Shown in pieces: positions 25,557 to 33,593 of a DNA stretch of 43,358 nt. The notes under the pieces were generated by a model. It ran no database searches. It was given only the letters and a program-made list of their open reading frames with translations, and was not told the DNA's origin. The position numbers and the translations under genes were made by a program. The stretch is from Bacteroidota bacterium. Lineage in GTDB: Bacteria; Bacteroidota; Ignavibacteria; UBA10030; UBA8401. How positions within the stretch are numbered: the stretch's first letter is position 1; each line of letters starts with the position of its first letter. Where the stretch lies: assembly GCA_030679145.1 (NCBI GenBank), contig JAUXTU010000064.1, positions 1 to 43,358 of the forward strand, read 5' to 3'.

Positions 25557-25595
25557 AGTAAAAAACCTTCCAAGTTTTAGAAACTTGGAAGGTTT
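25557..25595 (-). terminator. Intrinsic terminator after the sigma-54 activator gene
   Basis: Perfect 15-base stem (25563-25577 and 25581-25595) with a three-base TAG loop, followed on the minus strand by six T. It ends the activator transcript just before the hydrogenase enhancer region. The stem sequence AACCTTCCAAGTTT resembles a dispersed repeat. Confidence 0.85.
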
Positions 25596-25623
25596 AGAGT
25601 AAACCGGGAATCTCCATGATTTT

Positions 25624-26640
25624 TTATTCTTCTAAACTATATTTTTTAAGTTTATCTCGAAGTGTTGAAGGGCTTAGATTTAAAATTTTTGCGGCTTGTG
25701 TTCTGTTACCGTCGGATTTGAGCAGTGCTTGTTTCACAAGATTCATTTCAAGACAGTTCACGACTTCTTCAAAGCTCATCTTTTCTTCAACAAGACATTT
25801 ATTGCAAGCTTTTAAGATCGATTCGAGTGAACTGCTCGCATGAATTTCCGAAGGAAGATTTTTAGGCGTAATTGATCCGTTCGCAAATATCGCCATTCGC
25901 TGAACCACATTCCGCAATTCACGGATATTTCCGGGCCAATCATACGATTTCAATATTTGCATTGCTTCATCAATTACTTCAACAGGACGGTCCGGTATGA
26001 ATCGTTTTAGAAAATGATGGATCAAGATCGGAATATCGTCCCGACGCGAACGGAGAGGTGGGATGTAAATAGGAACAACATTGATCCTATAGTAGAGATC
26101 CGAACGGAACATGTTCTTATCTACCAAAACTTTTAGATCTATTTTTGATGCGCAGATCACTCGAACGTTTACCGGAATGGGAACCGTTCCGCCAACACGC
26201 ATTAATTCACGTGATTCAAGAACTCGAAGAAGTTTGGATTGTAAATGAATTGGAAAATCATCAATGTCATCGAGAAAAATACTCCCCGACTCTGCTAATT
26301 CAAACAATCCTTTTTTTTCTGTTCCCGCACCGGTGTATGCACCTTTTTCGTGTCCGAACAATTCGCTTTCCAATAATTCAGCAGGAAGAGAAGCAAGACC
26401 CACTTTTACGAACGGTAAATTATCACGATTGCTTTTTTTATGGATGTATTCGGCAAACAATTCTTTGCCAACACCTGTTTCACCAACCAGCAATATGGAT
26501 GAATCCGAAAGAGCAGCAGTTTCAACATGCTCTAATAATTCCCGCATGATCGTGCTTTGAGCTATCAATGTTAAGGACGAAGTCGGACTCATAACTCCTG
26601 ATTTTTGCAGAAATGTAGGCAGGGAGAACGAAAAAAGCAA
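25624..26640 (-). CDS. Single-domain sigma-54 activator (bEBP) with altered motifs
   Basis: 338 residues: an AAA+ activator domain (about 22-250) and a Fis-type helix-turn-helix (SDGNRTQAAKILNLSPSTLRD, about 309-330), with no N-terminal receiver or ligand domain. Walker A is GETGVGKE (53-60). The sigma-54 contact loop is GAYTGA (100-105) instead of GAFTGA. Walker B is GSIFLDDID (119-127), where the catalytic glutamate of the usual DE pair is Asp. Arginine fingers (FRSDLYYRINV) and the sensor 2 region (WPGNIRELRNVV) are normal. It lies directly upstream of the hydrogenase promoter and is the natural activator of it, in the role of HoxA/HupR, but how it is controlled is unclear without a sensory domain. 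A methionine at residue 17 is an alternative start. Confidence 0.9.
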   Translation of the reverse strand: MLFSFSLPTFLQKSGVMSPTSSLTLIAQSTIMRELLEHVETAALSDSSILLVGETGVGKELFAEYIHKKSNRDNLPFVKVGLASLPAELLESELFGHEKGAYTGAGTEKKGLFELAESGSIFLDDIDDFPIHLQSKLLRVLESRELMRVGGTVPIPVNVRVICASKIDLKVLVDKNMFRSDLYYRINVVPIYIPPLRSRRDDIPILIHHFLKRFIPDRPVEVIDEAMQILKSYDWPGNIRELRNVVQRMAIFANGSITPKNLPSEIHASSSLESILKACNKCLVEEKMSFEEVVNCLEMNLVKQALLKSDGNRTQAAKILNLSPSTLRDKLKKYSLEE

Positions 26641-26802
26641 ATGTTTGTTGGGAATGATCTGAAGAATGGTATAACTCTTTAAAAGTGTCAGGTATATGCT
26701 TCGAAATGAATGTCACTAATAGGAACTTACCGTATCACAGAGAAATGTATGAACACTGCTTCCAAAGAGGCATTATGAAAGTGACCGGTTAGAATATAAA
26801 TC

Positions 26803-27858
26803 TTATAATGCTTGATATCTATAAATACTTCCATTAAAGGATAACGCCCAACCATGAGATTGATCTACAAAACATATATCAACAATTATATCATCTGTTT
26901 TACTAAATTGGTAATCCCATGTCTTTCCACTATTTGTTGTAAAAAGAATTCCACCGAAGCATCCTGCCCAACCGAAATTTTCATTAACAAATTGAATAGA
27001 GTTTATCGCGAGTTCTTCCGGTGTAGATTGACAATTCCACGTGTTACCGGTATCTGAGGTTCTAACGATCGATGCAATTGGATTTCTAATACTACTTGCC
27101 CCAACGTTTGTTGCAATCCATCCTTTAGACTGATTATAAAAATAAATATCACTGTAAATTGCAGTAATACCATTTCCATAGTTAATAGTATCGAGGATAT
27201 TTGTAGTCCAATTGTCACCACCATCGGTTGTGTGAAGAACCACTCTGTTCGTGGCAACAGCCCACCCTTCTTTGGCATCTAAAAATTGCACCGATGTGAT
27301 TGCCCATGTTGTGCCGCTGCTCTGTGGCGTCCAAGTCATTCCGCCATCTTCTGTGTGAAGTATCCCGCTATAATTGTCAACAACCCAACCCGTATATTCA
27401 TTGATGAATGACATTGCCATAAAAGTTCTACTAGATTCACCAGCGGGATGCTGCCATATCCAGGTAATACCGCCGTTTGTTGTCAAACCAATTGAATTGT
27501 TCCCTCCGCCAATCCAACCTTTTTGTGTATTAGCAAAATACACACATTTTAGAGAAACAGTTGTTCCACTTTCTTGAACATGCCACAAATTTCCACCATC
27601 ATTCGTGGTTAGAATTTTTCCAGAATCTCCAACGACACAACCATTATGCTGATCTATAAAAGACAACGCGTGATAGTAGTTGTCATTTTGATTTTCACGA
27701 ACAAGCTTCCATTCACTTGGTGTTTCTTGTCCGGTAAGGTTTTCAGTTTTCTTACATCCTGAAATCATAATCACTAATAATGCAACAAAACCAAAGAATG
27801 TTTTTTTCACATTCGTTCCATTACGCTTTAGTTTTTTTTGTATCCCAAAGTAGAACAT
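26803..27858 (-). CDS. Lipoprotein with YCF48-like beta-propeller
   Basis: 351 residues. A lysine-rich start and hydrophobic stretch (FFGFVALLVIMISGC) give a lipoprotein signal with lipobox MISGC. The first 16 residues may be extra: a GTG at residue 17 would give a more typical signal. The rest is a series of blades of the YCF48/HCF136 type, each with TTDGG..W or TTNGGITW and a GW.... strand (KGWIGGGNNSIGLTTNGG, TGWVVDNYSGILHTEDGG, EGWAVATNRVVLHTTDGG, FGWAGCFGGILFTTNSG). YCF48 proteins assist complex assembly, but in this phylum such propellers are common surface proteins of unknown role. It lies alone between the activator gene and the hoxFUYHW operon; no link to hydrogenases is shown. Confidence 0.85.
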   Translation of the reverse strand: MFYFGIQKKLKRNGTNVKKTFFGFVALLVIMISGCKKTENLTGQETPSEWKLVRENQNDNYYHALSFIDQHNGCVVGDSGKILTTNDGGNLWHVQESGTTVSLKCVYFANTQKGWIGGGNNSIGLTTNGGITWIWQHPAGESSRTFMAMSFINEYTGWVVDNYSGILHTEDGGMTWTPQSSGTTWAITSVQFLDAKEGWAVATNRVVLHTTDGGDNWTTNILDTINYGNGITAIYSDIYFYNQSKGWIATNVGASSIRNPIASIVRTSDTGNTWNCQSTPEELAINSIQFVNENFGWAGCFGGILFTTNSGKTWDYQFSKTDDIIVDICFVDQSHGWALSFNGSIYRYQAL

Positions 27859-27920
27859 CGCTTACTTTGCGTTCTCAAACTGACTGATTGTGTGAGTTTG
27901 GAAAATTGAGAGTCAAAAGG

Positions 27921-28400
27921 TCAAACGTGCTCGTGCATTTTCTCAATCTCTATCCACTCTTGCAATTGCAACCGAAAGAAATGGAAAGCACTCCACAAAT
28001 TTTTCTCTGCTTGTTCGGATAGCCCTTCCAGCATCTCCCACTCATACCCTTTAATCTGCAGAAGATATGTTTCCGGCAGTTTTCCATAGAGATCATTGCA
28101 CAGAAATAATACACCCGCGGGAGACATTGTATGAGTTGTAAAAGGAGATTGAGACTCCGGCTGAACTTTTGTGAATGTGAAATTTTCGATCTCTTCTTTT
28201 GTGGCATCAACAAATACCACAATATCAAATTCACTCATGGTGTATGCATCTTCCACGTTCAGTTGAAAACCGCTTTCACATGTAAGATGATGTTCGTATT
28301 CAGACGATATCCATGGGTGACACATTTCAATAAATGCATTTCCTAGTCCGTCATCTCTTCTGCCAGGATTTCCGTATGCATGGAGTAGTATTTTTTTCAC
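27921..28400 (-). CDS. hoxW: Hydrogenase maturation protease HoxW-like (M52)
   Basis: 159 residues. The M52 motif AYGNPGRRDDGLG starts near residue 8. Ligand positions are D17 (aspartate in place of the usual glutamate), D65 (VVFVDATKE) and H90 (FTTHTMSPAGVL). The C-terminal ~25 residues are charged and more variable. It starts one base after the stop of the adjacent HoxH gene, so it almost certainly cleaves the 25-residue tail of that HoxH. Whether it also processes the other HoxH (33594-35021), with a 24-residue tail beginning AAGQMPLEI instead of AYGQMPLEI, cannot be told from sequence alone, but the tails are similar enough to allow it. Confidence 0.9.
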   Translation of the reverse strand: MKKILLHAYGNPGRRDDGLGNAFIEMCHPWISSEYEHHLTCESGFQLNVEDAYTMSEFDIVVFVDATKEEIENFTFTKVQPESQSPFTTHTMSPAGVLFLCNDLYGKLPETYLLQIKGYEWEMLEGLSEQAEKNLWSAFHFFRLQLQEWIEIEKMHEHV

Positions 28401-28401
28401 A

Positions 28402-29856
28402 TTACTCTTTCTTCTTTTGATCGATCAATTTTTCGCGTGCATCGTATAGCGAGATCTCCAACGGCATCTGTCCGTACGCATGGGTTGCGCAACTCAAGCA
28501 CGGATCGTACGCACGGATGGCAACTTCAATCGCATTCATCATCGGTTCGGTGATCTCTTTCTTTCCGGTCATCATGGATTTTGCAACCTGGTTTACTGCC
28601 CGATTCATCGGTTCATTATTGTGCGTTGTTGAAACAATAAGATTTGCCATTGCGATCTGATCATTGTCGTTGATGCGATAATGATGAAATAGTGTCCCGC
28701 GCGGTGCCTCAATAACGCCGACTCCTTCATGTCTCTTTTCTCCTGTCCGCACAAGTTCATTTCCTTGCAGATCAGAATCATTCAGAAGGTCACGGATCAC
28801 TTCTGCGGCGTGAAGCAGTTCTATTAAACGTGCATAATGTGTATGCATGCACATATTGTTCGGCTTGCCATTTGTGAGAGCTTTGTATATTTCAAATTCC
28901 GTCTGTGCCAGCGGAGAGGGGATAAAATTGCAGGTATTGAGCCGTGCCAATGGTCCAACCCGATACCACCCGCCGTTTTCTCCTATTTCAGCAATATATG
29001 GAAACTTCATATAACTCCACGACCGCACTTCTTCGTGGATGTAATTGAAATATTCCTGATAATTTACATCGTGTAATATTACCACACCTTCGTTGTCAAT
29101 CGCTCGGATTGCTCCATGATAGAAATCAAGTGCACCGTCCTTACCAACAAGGCTTAAATGATTTGATGGAAAGACAGAAAACGTATCGATGAATTTTTTA
29201 TTTTTTTTATAATATCCTTTGAAGAAATCGATCGCCGATTGCGCCCAGGCGATCATCGCTTCGGGGTTCATCGGTGATTCACCTTTTGTGAATTTATCGC
29301 GCTCTTCTTCAGATAAATTCTTATTTACTCCACCGGGAATTGCACCAGTGCCGTGAATTTTCTTTCCCGCAGTTGCCTGTATCAGTTCCTGACCAAATTT
29401 CCTCATCATCACCCCCTGAATGGCAAGGTCTTTATTTGCGCGCGCAACGCCGACGATGTTTCGAATTTTTGGATCGGCATCAATTCCAAACAAAAGATCT
29501 GGTGATGCTAAATGAAAGAAATGTAAAGCGTGCGATTGAAAAATTTGCGCGTAGTGCATTAGCCGCCTAACTTTTTCTGCGGTATGTGAAAGACCGTGTC
29601 CGGTTCCTGCGCCAACGATAACATCTAATGCTTTTGCTGCAGCAAGATGATGACTGACAGGACAAATTCCGCATAGACGTTGGACAAGTACAGGCGCTTC
29701 CCAGTACGGTCTGCCTTGAACGAAACGTTCGAATCCGCGAAATTCTACAATATGCAGACGGCTCCGCACAACATTTCCTTCATCATCAAGATGGATCGTA
29801 ACTTTTCCGTGTCCTTCAACTCGGGTAATAGGGTCAATCGTAATTTTTTGTGACAT
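28402..29856 (-). CDS. hoxH: NAD-linked [NiFe]-hydrogenase large subunit HoxH (Ralstonia SH-type operon)
   Basis: 484 residues. Active-site cysteines are C62/C65 in QRLCGICPVSHH and C453/C456 in DPCLSCATH; ITRVEGHGKVTI opens the protein. The tail after H459 (AYGQMPLEI ... DQKKKE, 25 residues) is the maturation peptide. It forms the hydrogenase module with HoxY and passes electrons to the HoxFU diaphorase for NAD reduction, in the cytoplasm (no signal). The gene is separated from hoxY by a 250-base palindromic repeat region and is followed by hoxW after one base. Group 3d assignment follows from the operon partners. Confidence 0.96.
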   Translation of the reverse strand: MSQKITIDPITRVEGHGKVTIHLDDEGNVVRSRLHIVEFRGFERFVQGRPYWEAPVLVQRLCGICPVSHHLAAAKALDVIVGAGTGHGLSHTAEKVRRLMHYAQIFQSHALHFFHLASPDLLFGIDADPKIRNIVGVARANKDLAIQGVMMRKFGQELIQATAGKKIHGTGAIPGGVNKNLSEEERDKFTKGESPMNPEAMIAWAQSAIDFFKGYYKKNKKFIDTFSVFPSNHLSLVGKDGALDFYHGAIRAIDNEGVVILHDVNYQEYFNYIHEEVRSWSYMKFPYIAEIGENGGWYRVGPLARLNTCNFIPSPLAQTEFEIYKALTNGKPNNMCMHTHYARLIELLHAAEVIRDLLNDSDLQGNELVRTGEKRHEGVGVIEAPRGTLFHHYRINDNDQIAMANLIVSTTHNNEPMNRAVNQVAKSMMTGKKEITEPMMNAIEVAIRAYDPCLSCATHAYGQMPLEISLYDAREKLIDQKKKE

Positions 29857-29930
29857 AATGTTACTCCGTGAAAAACAAAATGCGGTTAATCGATATATAA
29901 ATACCTGATGATATGCAAAACTTGATTTTT

Positions 29931-30090
29931 GCTCCCCTCTGTGCGTTGACCCGTGCGCCAGCGAGAGGGGTCGGGGGGTGTGTCGTTGTGTTTAAACAAA
30001 CAATTAATTTATGTCCAACAATTTTATATTCAAACACACCCCTAAATCCCCTCTCTCCATCGCAAATTCCAGCACTAAGAGGGGACTTTC
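29931..30090. repeat. Double-hairpin CCCCTCT repeat between hoxY and hoxH
   Basis: Two CCCCTCT...AGAGGGG hairpins face each other, and an outer pair GGGGTCGGGGGGTGTGT / ACACACCCCTAAATCCCC joins them, so the whole could fold as a three-way junction. The same architecture with different loops is at 39787-39931, and a single unit is at 7131-7188. No gene is seen in the gap. Confidence 0.78.
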
Positions 30091-30106
30091 TTTTGCGTGA
30101 CATTAG

Positions 30107-30664
30107 TTAATCATACTTCACAACTTCATACGGTAATTTTAATTCATTTCCGGAAATGAGTGCCGCAAGTGCGTCATAAATAAGATCGGCGCGCGGCGGA
30201 CAACCCGGCAAATAATAATCTATCTTTACAATTTCGTGACATGGATACACTCGATCCAGAATCATAGGAAGTTCAGGATCGTTCGGCAACACCATCTCCG
30301 GGTTGTGTCCTTTTACCGATGGTCCGTGCATATATGCTTCTTCAAAACATTCACGGATCGGAATTCCATTACGCATTGATGGTATGCCCCCCATGATAGA
30401 ACACTCGCCAAGAGAAATTAACACGCGGCAGTTCTTCCTAAATTCTTTAAGAGTATAAACATTTTCGCTATTGCAGCAGCTTCCTTCGATGATTCCAATG
30501 TCACAATACTCCGTGAATTTTTTGATGTCGTTGATCGGCGATTTATTGAACTCAACAAGATCAATTAAACTTAATATTCTTTCATCGATATCGAGTATGG
30601 ACATGTGGCAGCCGAAACATCCGGCAAGCGAAGTTGTTGCAACAATTGGTTTTTTCTTTTCCAT
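30107..30664 (-). CDS. hoxY: NAD-linked [NiFe]-hydrogenase small subunit HoxY (Ralstonia SH-type operon)
   Basis: 185 residues, no signal peptide. The proximal [4Fe-4S] ligands are C16 and C19 (SLAGCFGCHMSILDIDER), C88 (LGECSIMGG) and C155 (LPGCPPRADLIYDAL). This short form with one cluster is typical of HoxY in cytoplasmic NAD-linked enzymes. An extra cysteine pair occurs at EGSCCNSENVY (63-64). It lies 12 bases after hoxU and before the repeat that splits the operon. Function: carries electrons from HoxH to HoxU. Confidence 0.95.
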   Translation of the reverse strand: MEKKKPIVATTSLAGCFGCHMSILDIDERILSLIDLVEFNKSPINDIKKFTEYCDIGIIEGSCCNSENVYTLKEFRKNCRVLISLGECSIMGGIPSMRNGIPIRECFEEAYMHGPSVKGHNPEMVLPNDPELPMILDRVYPCHEIVKIDYYLPGCPPRADLIYDALAALISGNELKLPYEVVKYD

Positions 30665-30676
30665 AATGAATCCTTC

Positions 30677-31384
30677 TTATTGATGAGCATGCTCAATATC
30701 GCTTCCGATCGGAGTGCGTTCATATTTGCGATTGCTGATCGGCGTTTGATAACCGCTTTCTTTCTTTAATAGTGCACCGGTCGGACAAATATCAACTGCG
30801 CGTTGAGCAACCTCTTCGGTCAACAGCTCGTTCATACTGTGATCGATGCTGATTTCAATCTTGTGCCCGCGTTTATGAAAAGCAAAAAAACCTCGTCCTT
30901 GTTCATCCTTAATCGTGCGGATACAACGTTTGCAAAGGATACATCTATTATGATCCTTGATAAGATGTGGGTTGAGAGCATCGATAGTTCGTTTCGGGTA
31001 TTGATGCGGAAAACGTGACACTAATATTTGATATCTGTATCCTAGAGCTTGAAGATCGCAATTACCGCTCTTTTCGCATACCGGGCAGATATGATTTCCT
31101 TCAACGAACATAATTTCGAGAATCGCTTTTCGCAGATCAATTAAATCGGGTGTGTTCGTTCGTACATCCATGCCTTCAGAGATTGGTGTTGTGCAAGCCG
31201 ACATATACCTTCCATTAACGCTTACAGTACACATTCTGCATGAGCCGCGGGGTTTTATTCCCGGAATATTGCAAAGCGTTGGAATGAAGATCCCGCTTTC
31301 ACGCGCAACATCAATGATAAACGTTCCGTTTTTTGCAAGATATTCTTTACCATCAATTAAAAATTTGATCACATTGTTTGTCAT
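30677..31384 (-). CDS. hoxU: Diaphorase subunit HoxU, reduced cluster type (Ralstonia-like)
   Basis: 235 residues. The [2Fe-2S] ligands are C38, C49, C52, C64; the His-Cys3 [4Fe-4S] site is H98, C100, C103, C109 (GNHICPVCEKSGNC). Only one further [4Fe-4S] site is complete: C148, C151, C154 plus C200 (CILCKRC ... DICPTGALL). The other ferredoxin-type cluster is absent, since residue 158 is not cysteine and the second CxxCxxC is missing. From memory, Ralstonia HoxU has the same reduced layout, including the GYxxPIxxRKYE ending seen here as GYQTPISNRKYE. It relays electrons between HoxY and HoxF. Spacing to hoxF and hoxY is 12 bases each. Confidence 0.95.
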   Translation of the reverse strand: MTNNVIKFLIDGKEYLAKNGTFIIDVARESGIFIPTLCNIPGIKPRGSCRMCTVSVNGRYMSACTTPISEGMDVRTNTPDLIDLRKAILEIMFVEGNHICPVCEKSGNCDLQALGYRYQILVSRFPHQYPKRTIDALNPHLIKDHNRCILCKRCIRTIKDEQGRGFFAFHKRGHKIEISIDHSMNELLTEEVAQRAVDICPTGALLKKESGYQTPISNRKYERTPIGSDIEHAHQ

Positions 31385-31396
31385 TGTTGACCCTCT

Positions 31397-33268
31397 TCAA
31401 TTTGAGTGAATATTCGGTACACGTCCAACAGCATCGCACGATTCTTTCACCGCCGCCAGCATATCAAAATTGCTGTCGTACTCTTTTCCGTGTTGAATCT
31501 TTTTGTCATACAATGGTCGGAAGTTTCTTATGCTTGTAACAATTGGGTTGGCAGCGGTCAATCCAAGTCCGCAGCGGCTTGCCTTTAATACTTTTGCCCA
31601 CTCGATCATATCCTCAATATCTTTCTGAACACCGCGCGCATTAAGGATCTTCTCCAACTTTTGCCTCAGCATCACCGGAATATTTCTGCATGTTGTACAC
31701 GATCCGCACGATTCATCAATAAAAAAATTTGTAAAATTCAACACAACATCTTTGATAAGATCTCGCTGTTTGTTGAAAATGATGATCGAACCGCCCGTTG
31801 AAAGATCGGTGTAACTCAAAGTCCTGTTAAATTCATTCTGACCGATAAGTGTTCCGGAAGGACCGCCGACCTGCACTGCCTGCACATCACTGGCGCCGAC
31901 CATTTCCAAAACATCGGTCACCGAAAATCCCCATTCAATTTCATACACGCCGGAATATTTACAATCGCCGGAGATACTGATCACTTTTGTTCCGCTCGAT
32001 TCTTTTGTTCCCATCGAACGGTACCATAGGGCACCGTGATTGACTATCTTTACAATTGAACAGAGCGTTTCAACATTGTTTACGATAGTCGGTTTTTGAA
32101 GGTATCCGCTCTCTACCGGAAACGGAGGACGATCACGCGGCTCTCCCCGCTTTCCTTCAGCTGATTCGATCAACGCCGATTCTTCTCCGCAAACATATGC
32201 TCCGGCACCAAATTGAATTCGAATATCGAAATCAAAACCTTCTTTGCCGCAGATATTTCTTCCGAGATAATTTTTCTTTCTTCCACCTTCAATAATTTTT
32301 TCGAGATATTCCTGCAAGTATTTGTATTCATGTCGAACGTAGAGGATTCCCTTCTTTGCGCCAACTGCATATCCTGCAATCGCCATCCCTTCCATTAACA
32401 TCTTCGGATATTCGGTAAGGATAACGCGATCTTTGAATGTTCCAGGTTCACCTTCATCGGCATTGCAGAAAATATATTTTTCATCACTTGGTGCATTGCG
32501 GCAAATCTCCCATTTCATTCCGGTGGGAAATCCTGCACCCCCGCGTCCGCGAATATTGGAGAGTTTCACTTCTGCGATCACTTCTTCCGGTTTTATTTTC
32601 ATAATTTTTTTCAATGCTTCACCCGGTTTGTATCCGTCGGCAAGGATTGGACCTTTTTTTCGGATATTATTGTGTACCATTGAATTAATCTCCGGCAAAG
32701 CATTCGCTCCATCACCCAATCCCTCAACAATTATCTCGTCTAATTTTTTCCCTCCTTTCAGATCACGAATAATCTCCTTCACTCTAAACGGCGTAAGCAT
32801 GGTAAAGACTGTTCCATTGATCAATGCCGCAGGTTCCTGATCGCTCATACCGATACACGAGGTTGAGAATAGACCGATCAATCCATCCGCAGAAACTTCG
32901 CCGAACTTACAACCGGCTTCACGTTCAAATGTACGGGCAACATCCTCTCGTCCCATCATATTTGCGATAACACTATTGTTCAAATAGACGGTATATTTTC
33001 CGGTTGGTTTTGTGGAAAAGAAATGATAGAACGACAGTGTCTGTTCAATATCAACGTTGGAAATATTTAATTGACGGGAAATTTCGGCAACAATAAGCGG
33101 CTGGATATATCCGAATTCTGATTGTGTGTCGATCAGAATATCCATTAAACGAGTGGGATTATGATCGTACTTTTTGAGGATGTCGCGGACAGTATCAATC
33201 ATGGTATCTTGATAGACTATCTCACCAATCTCAAGTTCATCGGTACTATCGGGGAAAGCGTTTTTCAT
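31397..33268 (-). CDS. hoxF: HoxE-HoxF fusion, NAD(H)/FMN diaphorase subunit (Ralstonia SH type)
   Basis: 623 residues. Residues 1-180 are a HoxE/NuoE-like thioredoxin fold (TLSFYHFFSTKPTGKYTVYL), but the [2Fe-2S] ligands are lost except C138: the second pair reads SCIGMSDQEPA and the first pair is replaced. The rest is HoxF/NuoF: FMN/NAD site RGRGGAGFPTGMKWE, CNADEGEPGTFKDR, FGAGAYVCGEESALIES, and [4Fe-4S] motif SCGSCTTCR with SRCGLGLTAANP. This fused, cluster-poor N-terminus is the layout of Ralstonia HoxF as I recall it. It exchanges electrons with NAD(H). First gene of the operon, with an AAAGGAA ribosome site and a conserved sigma-54-like element about 125 bases upstream. Confidence 0.95.
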   Translation of the reverse strand: MKNAFPDSTDELEIGEIVYQDTMIDTVRDILKKYDHNPTRLMDILIDTQSEFGYIQPLIVAEISRQLNISNVDIEQTLSFYHFFSTKPTGKYTVYLNNSVIANMMGREDVARTFEREAGCKFGEVSADGLIGLFSTSCIGMSDQEPAALINGTVFTMLTPFRVKEIIRDLKGGKKLDEIIVEGLGDGANALPEINSMVHNNIRKKGPILADGYKPGEALKKIMKIKPEEVIAEVKLSNIRGRGGAGFPTGMKWEICRNAPSDEKYIFCNADEGEPGTFKDRVILTEYPKMLMEGMAIAGYAVGAKKGILYVRHEYKYLQEYLEKIIEGGRKKNYLGRNICGKEGFDFDIRIQFGAGAYVCGEESALIESAEGKRGEPRDRPPFPVESGYLQKPTIVNNVETLCSIVKIVNHGALWYRSMGTKESSGTKVISISGDCKYSGVYEIEWGFSVTDVLEMVGASDVQAVQVGGPSGTLIGQNEFNRTLSYTDLSTGGSIIIFNKQRDLIKDVVLNFTNFFIDESCGSCTTCRNIPVMLRQKLEKILNARGVQKDIEDMIEWAKVLKASRCGLGLTAANPIVTSIRNFRPLYDKKIQHGKEYDSNFDMLAAVKESCDAVGRVPNIHSN

Positions 33269-33390
33269 AGCACGGTTCCTTTCTGCATCAAGAAATGGTG
33301 ACGCGCACTGGCAGTTTTAGGTGTGCGCGTATGAAACTATCTGGGCGAAATTATTTCAAATAAATAGCTTATCATATCTGAAGAGACATC

Positions 33391-33406
33391 AGCAAATATT
33401 ATGCTA
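33391..33406 (-). promoter_or_regulatory. Promoter-like element of the hoxFUYHW operon, shared with the other hox operon
   Basis: Minus-strand TAGCATAATATTTGCT has TTGCT at -12 and spacing exactly as in sigma-54 promoters, but -24 is TAGCA instead of TGGCA. It differs at a single base from the element at 39245-39260 upstream of the other hox operon. The predicted start gives a leader of about 110 bases. Alternatively it is an AGCA-N8-TGCT-like operator. Confidence 0.45.
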
Positions 33407-33424
33407 CAAAAAAATGATGTTTAG

Positions 33425-33450
33425 ATTGAAATTTCAATGGACACTGTCCA
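33425..33450. promoter_or_regulatory. Two adjoining palindromes upstream of the hoxF element
   Basis: ATTGAAATTTCAAT (33425-33438, perfect 14-bp palindrome) runs directly into TGGACA-C-TGTCCA (33438-33450, 6-bp arms). They lie 20-45 bases beyond the -24-like element. Good candidates for activator binding. The rest of the 325-base gap between hoxF and the hoxH stop shows nothing else. Confidence 0.45.
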
Positions 33451-33593
33451 TATCTTTAGCGGGAATGCAAAAATATATTTTTAGTTTTTGCAGAAAAGGA
33501 AAAAGGGAGATTATGATATGTTCATTTTTTCAACGTTGAATTACTGTTCAGGTAGAGCCACGACATTCCACATGACACCAGTACTTGATGTAC

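Noticed and set aside
29861-30110. ORFs on both strands between hoxY and hoxH
   Set aside because: They lie wholly within the double-hairpin repeat and are products of its symmetry.
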